Part shown: positions 1-8,065 of the stretch, one piece after another
Position numbering within the stretch: the stretch's first letter is position 1
Layout of the letters: each line of letters starts with the position of its first letter
DNA from: DATDFB01 sp035276475
GTDB taxonomy: Bacteria; Acidobacteriota; Thermoanaerobaculia; Gp7-AA8
Length of the DNA: 64,000 nucleotides
Direction: 5' to 3'
NCBI GenBank assembly: GCA_035276475.1
Contig: DATELQ010000037.1
Coordinates: forward strand, 1-64,000
Program-made: the position numbers and the translations under genes
Notes under the pieces: generated by a model
What the model was told of the DNA's origin: nothing
The model's database searches: none
The model's input: only the letters and a program-made list of their open reading frames with translations

Positions 1-74
1 CCGTCCCGGTGTGCGACTTTCTTTACCGTTGCTTGCTGCCGCAAGAGCGCTCCGTGCGCTAGACTCGCCTCTCG

Positions 75-1049
75 ATGTCCGTGGCCACCCACCCCGCAAT
101 CGACGAAGCGAAGCGCGTCCTCCAGGTCGAGGCCGCAGCGATCCTCAGCCTCATCGAGCGCCTCGACGACACCTTCGTCAAAGCCGTGGAGCTGATCAAC
201 GCCTGCCAAGGCCGCGTCGTCACGATGGGCCTCGGCAAGTCCGGCATCATCTGCAAGAAGATCGGCGCGACGCTGGCGTCGACCGGCACGCCGTCCTTCT
301 TCCTTCATCCCGCCGAGGCCATTCATGGGGACCTCGGCATGGTCGTGAAGGGGGACGTCGCGCTGGCGATCTCGAACTCCGGCGAAACCGAGGAGCTCGT
401 GCGCCTCTTGCCGAGCCTCAAGCGCATCGGCGCGACCATCGTGGCCATCACCGGCAACCCGGAGTCGACGCTGGCGCGCGGCGCGGACGTCCATCTGAAC
501 GCCGAGGTGCCGAAGGAGGCGTGTCCGCTCGGCCTGGCGCCGACGGCGTCGACCACGGCCACCCTCGCCCTCGGCGACGCTCTGGCCATGGCCCTCCTGC
601 TCCGCAAGGGCTTCCAGGAACAAGACTTCGCGTTTCTCCATCCCGGTGGAAAGCTCGGCAAGCGCTTCCAGCGCGTGCGCGATCTGATGCACGGCGGCGA
701 TCAGATTCCGTCCGTTCGCCTCGACGCCTCGATGAAAGACGCGATTTACGAGATGTCGAAGAAGCGCTTCGGGATTACCGCAGTCGTCGACGACGGCGGC
801 GTGCTGCGCGGCGCCATCTCCGACGGCGACCTCCGGCGCCTTCTCGAGAAAGACGACTTGATCGTCCGCCGCACCGCGGGCGAGTCGATGACCGCGAATC
901 CGATCACCATCGCCGCCGGCGAGCTCGCCTCGGCTGCGCTGCAAGTGATGGAAGAGCGGAAGATTACCTCGATTTTCGTCGCCGACGAATCGGGGCGCCT
1001 CGAAGGTATCATTCATCTCCACGATCTCTGGGGTCTCGAACTTTTTTGA
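75..1049 (+). CDS. kdsD: Arabinose-5-phosphate isomerase
   Basis: Cytoplasmic enzyme that interconverts ribulose-5-phosphate and arabinose-5-phosphate, the first step toward Kdo of lipopolysaccharide. The 324-residue product has the usual family layout. An N-terminal SIS sugar-isomerase domain (about residues 40-180) carries GLGKSG and the HPAEAIHGDLGM stretch, followed by a pair of CBS domains (about 215-324; RFGITAVVDDGG and KITSIFVADESG). It is the first gene of a tightly packed plus-strand run: its TGA overlaps the next ATG by one base. The 74 bases upstream in the window hold no recognisable gene. Kdo synthesis implies a Gram-negative envelope. Capsule-type paralogues (KpsF) share this architecture, so the specific pathway is inferred. 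Confidence 0.95.
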   Translation: MSVATHPAIDEAKRVLQVEAAAILSLIERLDDTFVKAVELINACQGRVVTMGLGKSGIICKKIGATLASTGTPSFFLHPAEAIHGDLGMVVKGDVALAISNSGETEELVRLLPSLKRIGATIVAITGNPESTLARGADVHLNAEVPKEACPLGLAPTASTTATLALGDALAMALLLRKGFQEQDFAFLHPGGKLGKRFQRVRDLMHGGDQIPSVRLDASMKDAIYEMSKKRFGITAVVDDGGVLRGAISDGDLRRLLEKDDLIVRRTAGESMTANPITIAAGELASAALQVMEERKITSIFVADESGRLEGIIHLHDLWGLELF

Positions 1050-1408
1050 TGGCAGATTCGCAAGTGGTCCTTCGCTATCGCGACGGCCGGACGGAGCGCG
1101 CGACGCTCGCCGCGGTCGATGCCGACCGGCAGGTCTTCACGGTCGAGCGCAACGGCGCGTCCGACGACGTGCCGTTCGGCGAGATGAAGGCCGTCTTCTT
1201 CCCGCGCACCGAACCGGAAGACACGCTGGCGCCGGCAAGCGGCAGCACCATTGCAGTGGAATTCGCCGATGGCGAAGTCATCCGCGGAATCGCGCATTAC
1301 AACCCGGAAAAAAACGGCTTCTTTCTTTACCCGCAGGATCGAAGCAAGAACGAGCGGATCTTCGTGGTCAGCTCGGCCATCGTTTCGATCGAAGTCGAAA
1401 AGCTCTAA
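1049..1408 (+). CDS. Small conserved-type protein of unknown function
   Basis: A 119-residue protein starting MADSQVVLRYRDG with its ATG overlapping the kdsD stop (TGATG). It has no signal peptide or membrane segment. The sequence looks like two short beta-rich modules. The first is VLRYRDGRTERATL with FTVERNG; the second is IAVEFADGEVIRGIAHYN with GFFLYPQD and IFVVSSAIVSIEV. The 'F-x-D-G-E-x-I-x-G' pattern and the closing hydrophobic strand resemble small DUF6982/PilZ-like domains of Acidobacteria, but I cannot assign it firmly. Translational coupling to kdsD and lolA suggests an envelope-related or regulatory role, which is inference. The much longer in-frame extension upstream is antisense-like and out of frame with kdsD, so it was discarded. 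Confidence 0.75.
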   Translation: MADSQVVLRYRDGRTERATLAAVDADRQVFTVERNGASDDVPFGEMKAVFFPRTEPEDTLAPASGSTIAVEFADGEVIRGIAHYNPEKNGFFLYPQDRSKNERIFVVSSAIVSIEVEKL

Positions 1409-1411
1409 ATC

Positions 1412-2008
1412 ATGATCACTCTACTTTTGACTCTCACGCTCGCAGTGTCGATGAATGCGACGGAGATCGACCGCGTCGCGGCGAACCTCCCCGGCAGCGA
1501 AGCGAGCTTCACCCAGCAGTTCACTCCCAAAGGCTTCAAGAACAGCCAGAGCGAGAGCGGCACGGTCGTCTTCGGCACGCTGCCGCAGATGCGCTGGAGC
1601 TACACGCGGCCCGAGCAGAAGCTCTTCGTGTTCGACGGCGCGCGCTCGTGGTTCTACATCCCCGCCGACAAGCAGGTGACGGTGGCGGACCTCGACGCGC
1701 AGCGCCGCAGCGAGCTGCCCTTCCTGATCATCGGCGACCCCGCCGCGCGCGAGCGGACGTTCGTGACGAAGGAGACGACGCGCGGCAACATCGTGACGAC
1801 GACGCTGCAGCCGAAGAGCGGCGCGGCCATGATCCGCAACGTCGTCGTGTCGATCGACGCGCCGACGCACACGATCCGCAGCGTGTCGTACACCGACCGC
1901 GAAGGCAATCAGACGACGTTCTCGTTCGCCGGCTTCCACCGGCGGGCCACGTCGGCCGACATGTTCAAATTCAGCGTTCCGGCAGGAGTGCAGGTGGTGC
2001 AGCAGTAA
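1412..2008 (+). CDS. lolA: Outer-membrane lipoprotein carrier protein LolA-like
   Basis: Periplasmic chaperone that takes lipoproteins from the LolCDE transporter to the outer membrane. The 198-residue product opens with a short hydrophobic export signal (MITLLLTLTLAVSMNA). It then shows LolA features: GSEASFTQQF near residue 30, SGTVVFGTLPQMRWSYTRPE (the strand with the conserved R-W-x-Y) and KLFVFDGARSWFYIPADKQV. The family is usually about 200 residues, so it is full length. It lies 3 nt after the preceding gene and overlaps the following ATG by 1 nt (TAATG), supporting one transcript. An ABC ATPase/permease pair related to LolD/LolE occurs at 14.8-16.7 kb but looks more MacB-like. Confidence 0.9.
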   Translation: MITLLLTLTLAVSMNATEIDRVAANLPGSEASFTQQFTPKGFKNSQSESGTVVFGTLPQMRWSYTRPEQKLFVFDGARSWFYIPADKQVTVADLDAQRRSELPFLIIGDPAARERTFVTKETTRGNIVTTTLQPKSGAAMIRNVVVSIDAPTHTIRSVSYTDREGNQTTFSFAGFHRRATSADMFKFSVPAGVQVVQQ

Positions 2009-2502
2009 TGGCGCAAGAGTTTTCCTTCGACATCGTCTCCAAGACCGACATGCAGGAAGTCGCAAACGCCGTGCAGCAGGCCCAGAAGGAGCTCGCCCAG
2101 CGCTTCGACTTCAAGGGGAGCAAGAGCTCCATCGAGCTGGCCAAGGAGGAGATCGTCCTCCTCTCCGACGACGAGGGGAAGCTCCGCAGCGTCAAGGACA
2201 TCCTGGAGACGAAGCTCGTCAAGCGCCACGTGGCCCTGAAGGCGCTCGACTACGGCAAAGTCGAGCCGGCCGCGGGCGGCACGGTGCGGCAGCACATCAA
2301 GATCGTGCAGGGCATCGAGTCCGAGAAAGCGAAGGCGATCGTCCGGACGATCAAGGACGCCAAGGTCAAAGTGCAGGCGTCGATCCAGAGCGATCAGGTG
2401 CGCGTCACCGGGCGCAATAAGGACGACTTGCAGAAGGCGATCGCTCTCGTGAAGGAAGGCGACTTCGGCATCCCGCTCCAATTCACCAACTACCGCGGTT
2501 GA
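2008..2502 (+). CDS. YajQ-family nucleotide-binding protein
   Basis: A 164-residue cytoplasmic protein of the YajQ family (two ferredoxin-like alpha/beta repeats). Some members bind cyclic di-GMP or nucleotides and act as transcription co-regulators. Recognisable segments are FSFDIVSKTDMQEVANAV at the N-terminus, RFDFKGSKSSIEL, IKIVQGIESEKAKAIVRTIK, KVQASIQSDQVRVTGRNKDDLQ and the C-terminal signature DFGIPLQFTNYRG. The start was placed at the ATG overlapping the lolA stop because the family begins exactly there; the longer frame upstream is antisense shadow inside lolA. Gene order between lolA and a polyprenyl synthase gives no clear functional hint. Ligand binding is known only for some homologues. 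Confidence 0.93.
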   Translation: MAQEFSFDIVSKTDMQEVANAVQQAQKELAQRFDFKGSKSSIELAKEEIVLLSDDEGKLRSVKDILETKLVKRHVALKALDYGKVEPAAGGTVRQHIKIVQGIESEKAKAIVRTIKDAKVKVQASIQSDQVRVTGRNKDDLQKAIALVKEGDFGIPLQFTNYRG

Positions 2503-2517
2503 GTTATCCTTGCCTGC

Positions 2518-3510
2518 GTGACGGTCAACGAGCAACTCTCGCGTGCAGAACGGCTTGTCGACCTGATCGCGCCGAAGCTGCAGCTGGTCGAAGAAGAGCT
2601 GCGCCGTAACTTCCAATCGCAGATCCAGACGCTTCACGACGTCGGCGAGCACATTCTCGGCGGCGGCGGCAAACGCCTCCGCCCTGCCCTCGTGCTGCTC
2701 GTGTCGAAGATGCTCCGCTACGACGGCTACCGCGACGTGATCTACGGCGCGGTGATCGAGTTCATTCACACCGCGACGCTGGTGCACGACGACATCATCG
2801 ACGAGGCGGCCATCCGCCGCGGCCGGACGTCGATCAACTACCGCTGGGGCAACAACCTCACGGTGCTGGTCGGCGATTATCTCTACACGCACTCGATGAA
2901 CATGGCCCTCGCGGAGGGGAACCTCGACGTGCTGCGCCTCTTGTCGAACGTGACGATCCGGATGATCGAGGGCGAGATCCTCGGCCTGGAGACGAACGGC
3001 CGCGCCGACATCACCCGCGACGACTATTTCGAGATCGTCGGCCGCAAGACGGCGGCGCTTTTCGGCGCCTGCTGCCGCATTCCGGCGTACCTCGTCGACG
3101 TCCCCGAGAGCTCCTCCACGTCGCTCTTCAACTACGGCTTCAACCTCGGCGTCTGCTTCCAGCTCATCGACGATCTCCTCGACTTCACGTCGAGCACAGA
3201 GGTCCTCGGCAAGCCGGCGCTGTCGGATCTGAAGGAAGGGAAAGTCACGCTGCCGCTGATCCTGGCGCTGCCGCGCGCGACGGAGAGCGAGCGGGCCATG
3301 GTCGCGCGCGTGGCCTCGACGAAGACGTTCGACAGCGATCCGGCGGAGATCCTCCGCCTCGTGCAGAAGTACGGGACGCTCGACGAGACGCGCGCCATCG
3401 CCCGCGACTACGCCGGCCGCGCCCGCGCCGCGCTCGTGCCGTTCGCCGATTCGCCGGCAAAGGACGCGCTGGAGACGGCGCTCGACTTCGTTCTCGACCG
3501 CGACCGGTAA
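2518..3510 (+). CDS. Trans-polyprenyl diphosphate synthase (octaprenyl/heptaprenyl type)
   Basis: Condenses isopentenyl diphosphate units onto an allylic diphosphate to make the long side chain of respiratory quinones. The 330-residue protein has both aspartate-rich motifs of the family, LVHDDIIDEA (about residue 86) and QLIDDLLDF (about 218). It also has GGGGKRLRPALVLL near residue 48 and VGDYLYTHSM. It starts with GTG 15 nt after the YajQ-like gene; there is no nearer ATG. Sequence alone does not fix chain length, so IspB- or HepT-type is left open. It completes the five-gene operon beginning with kdsD. Confidence 0.93.
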   Translation: MTVNEQLSRAERLVDLIAPKLQLVEEELRRNFQSQIQTLHDVGEHILGGGGKRLRPALVLLVSKMLRYDGYRDVIYGAVIEFIHTATLVHDDIIDEAAIRRGRTSINYRWGNNLTVLVGDYLYTHSMNMALAEGNLDVLRLLSNVTIRMIEGEILGLETNGRADITRDDYFEIVGRKTAALFGACCRIPAYLVDVPESSSTSLFNYGFNLGVCFQLIDDLLDFTSSTEVLGKPALSDLKEGKVTLPLILALPRATESERAMVARVASTKTFDSDPAEILRLVQKYGTLDETRAIARDYAGRARAALVPFADSPAKDALETALDFVLDRDR

Positions 3511-3534
3511 CAAAAGACCCCTTTCCGTCACTCC

Positions 3535-4146
3535 ATGGGTGTGGGTGACATCAATTGCGGCGTCGACTCCTCCTCCCCCGTCACACCGTCCGCAGCACAT
3601 TGCCTGGCGCAGCTCGGCTTCACGTTCGTGGCGCGCTACTACCGCAGTCATAAGAGCAGCGCCAGCCGCCTGACGCGCGAGGAAGCGCTCGCCATCAGCG
3701 CCGCGGGGCTGAACCTCGTCACGGTCTTCGAGTACGCCGGGACGAAGGCGTCGTACTTCACCGCCGACCAGGCGCTCTTGGACGCGAAGGACACGCTCGC
3801 GCAGATCGCCGAGGTGCAGCAGCCGATCGGCAGCGCGATCTACTTCGCCGTCGACTACAACGCCACAGCCGAGGACATCGCCGGGCCGATCACGAACTAC
3901 TTCACCGTCGTCAACGGCGCGCTGCGCCCCCGCTTCGCCCCCGGCGTCTACGGCTCCGGCGCCACGTGCGCGGCGATGCTCACCGCCGGTCTCGCCGACT
4001 TCGCCTGGCTCTCGCAGTCGGTCGGGTTCCTAGGCACGCCGGGCTTCACGCAGTGGAGCATCAAGCAAGGGATGCCGCACATGTTCTGCGGGCTGGATAC
4101 GGATCCGGATGAGGCGCACGGGCATTACGGGGGGTTCACGGTTTAG
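3535..4146 (+). CDS. DUF1906 (Rv2525c-like glycoside-hydrolase-fold) protein
   Basis: A 203-residue protein made entirely of one DUF1906 domain, a TIM-barrel fold related to glycoside hydrolases/lysozymes and possibly acting on cell-wall polymers. Features are GVDSSSPVTPSAAHCLAQLG at the N-terminus, FVARYYRSHKSSAS, AAGLNLVTVFEY, AIYFAVDYNAT (the usual 'I-Y-F-A-V-D' strand with its acidic residue), GVYGSGATC and the C-terminal LDTDPDEAHGHYGG. No signal peptide is visible. It starts 24 nt after the polyprenyl synthase and may share its transcript. It is followed directly by an inverted heptad-repeat hairpin and then a convergent peptidase gene. Catalytic activity is unproven for the family. Confidence 0.85.
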   Translation: MGVGDINCGVDSSSPVTPSAAHCLAQLGFTFVARYYRSHKSSASRLTREEALAISAAGLNLVTVFEYAGTKASYFTADQALLDAKDTLAQIAEVQQPIGSAIYFAVDYNATAEDIAGPITNYFTVVNGALRPRFAPGVYGSGATCAAMLTAGLADFAWLSQSVGFLGTPGFTQWSIKQGMPHMFCGLDTDPDEAHGHYGGFTV

Positions 4147-4147
4147 A

Positions 4148-4236
4148 GACAGGTGACAGATCACAGGGAACGGGTGACAGGTCGTGTTCTCGCGACGGTA
4201 CCACCTGTGACCTGTCACCCGTCACCCGTGACCTGC
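4148..4236. repeat. Heptad-repeat inverted repeat A (hairpin)
   Basis: The whole gap between two convergent genes is one imperfect inverted repeat. Left arm 4148-4182 and right arm 4203-4236 are each five tandem 7-mers. Read from the loop outward the left arm (complemented) is ACCTGTC, ACCCGTT, CCCTGTG, ATCTGTC, ACCTGTC; the right arm is ACCTGTG, ACCTGTC, ACCCGTC, ACCCGTG, ACCTGC. The consensus is about NCCYGTN, varying mainly at positions 1, 4 and 7. The 20-nt loop (4183-4202) on the minus strand contains GTACCGTCGCGAGAAC, matching the loop of the element at 59742-59823 with two differences. No T-run follows either arm, so it is not a canonical terminator. Confidence 0.85.
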
Positions 4237-4237
4237 T

Positions 4238-6247
4238 TTACTTGAAATGCGTCTCGATCCAATCGATCCAGCGGCGATAGACGTCGGCGTTGCGGACCGG
4301 ATCGCCCGGGAAGTGCCCGCCGACCGGGTAGGCGACGAACTTCGTCTCCACGCCGTTGTCCTTGAGCGCGTGGTACATCTCGAACGACTGCGTGGCCGGC
4401 ACGCGCGTGTCGCCGGTGTCGGTGAGGATCAGCGTCGGCGTCTTGATGGCGTGCGCGTAGGTGATCGGCGACTGCTCCATCCACGCCTTCGCGGTCTTGG
4501 GGTTGTACGGCGAGCCTTCGAGCGAGTAGCGCACGGTGACGTTGTTGTCGGACAAGACGTACTCGTGCACGAGGTTGTTGACGGCCGCGCCGGAGACGGC
4601 GGCGCGGAACGGGCCGTAGTGGCCGATGAGCCACGACGTCATGTAGCCGCCGTACGACCAGCCGGAGACGGCGATGCGGCTCTCGTCGATGAAGCCGCGC
4701 TTCTCGAGCATGGCCACGCCGGCCATGACGTCGCGGCCCGGCCCGGCGCCAGCGTCGTTGTAGATGGCGCGCTGGTAGGCGTTGCCGAGGTTGTCGCTGC
4801 CGCGGTAATTCGGGGAGAAGACGATCCAGCCGCGCGCGGCGAGGAGCTGCGAGAAGAGGCTGAAGGAGCGGATCGACGCCGCTTGCGGACCGCCGTGGAT
4901 GCTGAGCACGAGCGGGTACTTCTTCGCTGGATCGAAGTCGGGCGGATAGACGACGATGCCGTCCTCGTCGAAGCCGTCGTTCTTCCACGTCACACGCTCG
5001 ACTTTTCCAAGCTCCAGCGTGCCGACCCAGTCGTTGAACGAGGTGAGGCGGCGCGGCTTCGCGTCGGCGGAGCTCATGTAGTACAGCTCGCGGGCGCGAT
5101 ACGGCTCGCTGCCGGTGAAGGCGATCGCGCCGTCACGGCCGACGTTCATGTCCACCCAGTACGACCACGACGGATTGATGTCGCCCAAGTCGAGCTTGCG
5201 CGCGGCGCCGCCGCCGGCGGGCTGCAGCCAGAGCGCGGTCTGGTCTTTGTCGTGGCCGCCGACGAGGAGCGTCTTGCTGTCGGGCATCCAAAGCTGGCGG
5301 AAGAAGCTGCGGTCGATGCCGCGCGTGGCGTCGACGCTGTCGCCGCCGGAGGCTTGGGCGACGTAGATGTCGTTGACTGCGGCGCCGTCGCCGTCGCGGT
5401 AGTACCAGTACGCGACCTGTTTGCCGTCGGGCGAGAACTGCGGCGTGAACTCGAACTTCGTCTTCTTCGTCAGCGGCCGCGACGCGCCGGTGGCGACGTC
5501 GACGATCTGCACCGACGTCTGGTCGCTGTCGCCGTAGACCGGCGTCTCCTGCCGCGTGATGGCGATCTGCTTGCCGTCCGGTGACCACGACAGCGGCGAC
5601 GGGATCGGGCCGGGCGGCTGGTAGGTCGGCAGGCTCCACGTGCCCGTCGTGATGCGCTTCGCGTTCGCGCCGTCCGCGTCGATGGTCCACAGATGCGTCG
5701 GGAGCGGGTACTCCTGCGCGAGGAAGTCGAGGTTGCCGACCTCGAACGCGTCCTCGTGCTTGGCGCGGTCCTTCTTCTGCGGCTTCTCGTCCGAGGCCGC
5801 GTAGGCGAAGGCGTTGCCGTCGGGGCGCCAGGCGAAGTGCGACACCCCCATCGGCGCGCTCGTGACGCGGCGCGCGTCGCCGCCGTCCATCGGCATGATC
5901 CAGATCTGCGGCATCGATTCCTTTTTCTCGCCGGTCGGCGCTTCGTCGAGAAAGGCCAGGCGGTCACCGCTCGGCGACCAGCGCGGCGAGTTGACGTGGC
6001 GCCGCTCGAAGGTCAGCACGCGCTGCCTTCCGCTGGCGACGTCGACGAGGACAAGCTCGCTCTCGGAGCGGTTCTCCGCGACGTTCGGCCGCGAGACGAT
6101 GCAGACGATCGACTTTCCGTCCGGCGAGAGCTGCGGGTCGGAGACGCTGACGGAGCGGAAGAGATCGTCGAGGGAGACGCGCGGCTTCTGCTGCGCCGAC
6201 GCGAGCGAGGCGAAGGCCAGGAGGGCGACGAGTTTGATTGTCCGCAT
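4238..6247 (-). CDS. Secreted S9 family peptidase (DPP IV/acylaminoacyl-peptidase type)
   Basis: A 669-residue exported serine peptidase of the prolyl-oligopeptidase clan, expected to cleave short peptides in the periplasm. It has an N-terminal signal peptide (MRTIKLVALLAFASLASAQQ), a WD40/TolB-like beta-propeller (about 30-420) with repeated 'SPDGKQIA'-type blades, and a C-terminal alpha/beta hydrolase domain. The catalytic triad is readable: Ser in GWSYGGY (about 531), Asp in TDTGDTRVP (about 613) and His in VGGHFPG (about 645). The oxyanion region LVLSIHGGPQA is also present. It is the first of three S9 enzymes in the window and converges on the DUF1906 gene across hairpin A. Confidence 0.95.
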   Translation of the reverse strand: MRTIKLVALLAFASLASAQQKPRVSLDDLFRSVSVSDPQLSPDGKSIVCIVSRPNVAENRSESELVLVDVASGRQRVLTFERRHVNSPRWSPSGDRLAFLDEAPTGEKKESMPQIWIMPMDGGDARRVTSAPMGVSHFAWRPDGNAFAYAASDEKPQKKDRAKHEDAFEVGNLDFLAQEYPLPTHLWTIDADGANAKRITTGTWSLPTYQPPGPIPSPLSWSPDGKQIAITRQETPVYGDSDQTSVQIVDVATGASRPLTKKTKFEFTPQFSPDGKQVAYWYYRDGDGAAVNDIYVAQASGGDSVDATRGIDRSFFRQLWMPDSKTLLVGGHDKDQTALWLQPAGGGAARKLDLGDINPSWSYWVDMNVGRDGAIAFTGSEPYRARELYYMSSADAKPRRLTSFNDWVGTLELGKVERVTWKNDGFDEDGIVVYPPDFDPAKKYPLVLSIHGGPQAASIRSFSLFSQLLAARGWIVFSPNYRGSDNLGNAYQRAIYNDAGAGPGRDVMAGVAMLEKRGFIDESRIAVSGWSYGGYMTSWLIGHYGPFRAAVSGAAVNNLVHEYVLSDNNVTVRYSLEGSPYNPKTAKAWMEQSPITYAHAIKTPTLILTDTGDTRVPATQSFEMYHALKDNGVETKFVAYPVGGHFPGDPVRNADVYRRWIDWIETHFK

Positions 6248-6287
6248 GCGGGGAAGGATAGCAGGGCCAGTCGTTAGGACGACGGCG

Positions 6288-6656
6288 TTACGAGAGCATC
6301 TCCATGATCTCCGCCATCGCCGCGCGGGCGCGCAGCTGGGCCGGATCTTCGTCCCGGCCGGCGGTCAGGCGGATCACCTTGTTGTACTGCTCGATCGCGG
6401 CCGCGTAGTTCTGCAGGCAGCGGTGGTAGATGTCGCCCTTGGCCAGCTTCGCCTCCAGGTTCATCGGCTCGAGCTCGATGATCTTGTTGAGAAAAATCAT
6501 GGCCGTGTCGTACTTCTCTTCGTCCATGGCCATCTTGTAGCGGAGGCGGTAGAGCGCGATCAGCTCGTCGTGCTTCGGATCGATCCATGCGCCGGGCAGA
6601 TGCCGGAAGATCGCGGAGAGGAGATTCGAGCGCTTGATCGGCAGTCGTTGCGACAT
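6288..6656 (-). CDS. Small TPR-repeat protein
   Basis: A 122-residue protein with about two tetratricopeptide-like helical pairs: HDELIALYRLRYKMAMDEEKY / DTAMIFLNKIIELEP and NLEAKLAKGDIYHRCLQNY / AAAIEQYNKVIRLT. It has no signal peptide or transmembrane segment, so it is probably a cytoplasmic protein-protein adaptor. It is transcribed divergently from coaD, with about 60 bp between the starts, and lies 40 bp upstream of the S9 peptidase start on the same strand. It might be co-transcribed with that peptidase, but no functional link is evident. Confidence 0.8.
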   Translation of the reverse strand: MSQRLPIKRSNLLSAIFRHLPGAWIDPKHDELIALYRLRYKMAMDEEKYDTAMIFLNKIIELEPMNLEAKLAKGDIYHRCLQNYAAAIEQYNKVIRLTAGRDEDPAQLRARAAMAEIMEMLS

Positions 6657-6716
6657 TCTTCACACCCTCCCTTCGCCCGAATTTCAATTGATGGTAGCAC
6701 GGGTTATCCTTCGCGC

Positions 6717-7202
6717 ATGCGCGCCGCCGTCTATCCGGGCTCGTTCGATCCGCTGACGAACGGTCATCTCGACATCATCCGCCGCTGCTCGCGCCTCTTC
6801 GACCGCGTCATGGTGGCGCTGTTGGAGAACGAAGGAAAGTCTCCCCTCTTCACCATCCCCGAGCGCATCGAACTGATCGCTCGCTGCACCGCGGAGATGC
6901 CCAACGTCGAGGTGCATTCCTTCTCCGGCCTCCTCGTCGACTTCATGCGCCGCCACGACGCCACCGTCGTCGTGCGCGGCATCCGGGCCGTGTCGGACTA
7001 CGAGTACGAGCTGCAGATGGCGCTCATGAACCGCGAGCTCAACGCGCAGGTGGAGACGATCTTCATGCTTCCCGCGGTGGAGTACACGTACGTCTCCTCT
7101 CGCTTGATCAAAGAGGTCTTCCGCCTCGGCGGCGACGTCGGGCGTCTCGTCCCCGCACCGGTCCTCGAGTCGCTCAAGGCGCGGCTGCCGGTGACGGTCT
7201 AG
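6717..7202 (+). CDS. coaD: Phosphopantetheine adenylyltransferase
   Basis: Catalyses the penultimate step of coenzyme A synthesis, adenylating 4'-phosphopantetheine to dephospho-CoA. The 161-residue product is the normal family length. The nucleotidyltransferase signature PGSFDPLTNGH is near residue 7, VVVRGIRAVSDYEYELQMA near residue 87, and the C-terminal TYVSSRLIKEV (the ISSTxxR-like motif) near residue 124. The ATG at 6717 was chosen because the family begins directly with the first beta strand (MRAAVYPGSFDP). The longer frame upstream reads through the start of the divergent TPR gene. The 3' end overlaps the stop of the convergent permease gene by 4 nt. Confidence 0.97.
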   Translation: MRAAVYPGSFDPLTNGHLDIIRRCSRLFDRVMVALLENEGKSPLFTIPERIELIARCTAEMPNVEVHSFSGLLVDFMRRHDATVVVRGIRAVSDYEYELQMALMNRELNAQVETIFMLPAVEYTYVSSRLIKEVFRLGGDVGRLVPAPVLESLKARLPVTV

Positions 7203-8065
7203 TCGCTGCGCGGATCCATGGCGTCGCGGAAGCGGTCGCCGATGATGTTGAAGGCGGCGACGGTGAGGAAGATGGCGACACCGGGAAAGACCGCCAGCCA
7301 CCACGCGTACTGGATGTGCTCCTCGGCGATCGAGAGGATGCTTCCCCACGACGCCGTCGGGATGGGAACGCCGAAGCCGAGGAACGAGAGCGCCGACTCG
7401 AACAGAATCGCCGAGGCCACGCCGAAGCTCGAGGAGACCAGCACCGGGGCGAGCGCGTTCGGGAGGAGATGCCGGAAGATCACGCGCGCGTCGCGGGCGC
7501 CGATGGCGCGCGCGGCGTGGGCGAAGTCGAGGTCGCGGATGCGCAGGAGCTCCCCGCGCACGTAGCGCGCCTCCGTGGTCCACGACGTCAGCCCCAGCGC
7601 GATCATGATCGTGTAGAGCGACGGCTTGAAGAGCGCCACGATGCCGAGGACGAGAAAGAGGAACGGGAAGCAGAGCAGGGTCTCGATGAGGCGGGAGACG
7701 ATCCAGTCGGCCGCGCCGCCGTAGTAGCCGGCCAGCGCGCCGAGAATCGAGCCAACGATGAGCGAGATCGCCGTCGCCGTGAAGCCGACCGTGAGCGAGA
7801 CCCGCGCGCCGTGGATCATACGCGCCAGCACGTCGCGCCCGAGGTCGTCGGTGCCGAAGCGGTGCTGTGCGGTCGGAGCCTCGAGGCGGTGCGCGAGGTC
7901 GACGTCGTTCGGCCCGAACGGCACCGGCGCCGAGGGCCCGGCGAGGAGCGGCGCAAAGAGCGCGATGACGGCCATCAGCACGACGAAGACGAGCGCGATG
8001 ACGGCCAGCTTGCTCCGGCGGAAGCGCAGCCAGGTCAGACCCCAGATCGACTCCCCTACCCTCAT
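7199..8065 (-). CDS. Peptide ABC transporter permease, OppC/DppC type
   Basis: Inner-membrane permease of a peptide/oligopeptide importer. The 288-residue product has the OppC layout. An N-terminal helix (SKLAVIALVFVVLMAVIALFAP) is followed by a periplasmic segment ending AQHRFGTDDLGRDVLARMIHG, the OppC_N signature. Four or five more helices follow, with the EAA-loop region ARAIGARDARVIFRHLLPN. The ATG at 8065 overlaps the stop of the upstream permease gene (ATGA), which sets the start; a much longer frame upstream is only shadow of that gene. It is the last gene of the binding protein-permease-permease operon. Confidence 0.95.
   Translation of the reverse strand: MRVGESIWGLTWLRFRRSKLAVIALVFVVLMAVIALFAPLLAGPSAPVPFGPNDVDLAHRLEAPTAQHRFGTDDLGRDVLARMIHGARVSLTVGFTATAISLIVGSILGALAGYYGGAADWIVSRLIETLLCFPFLFLVLGIVALFKPSLYTIMIALGLTSWTTEARYVRGELLRIRDLDFAHAARAIGARDARVIFRHLLPNALAPVLVSSSFGVASAILFESALSFLGFGVPIPTASWGSILSIAEEHIQYAWWLAVFPGVAIFLTVAAFNIIGDRFRDAMDPRSD

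Noticed and set aside
4148..4236. Bidirectional rho-independent terminator between convergent genes
   Set aside because: Stem pairing is imperfect and heptad-patterned, the loop is long and conserved with element D, and neither side has a T-run.
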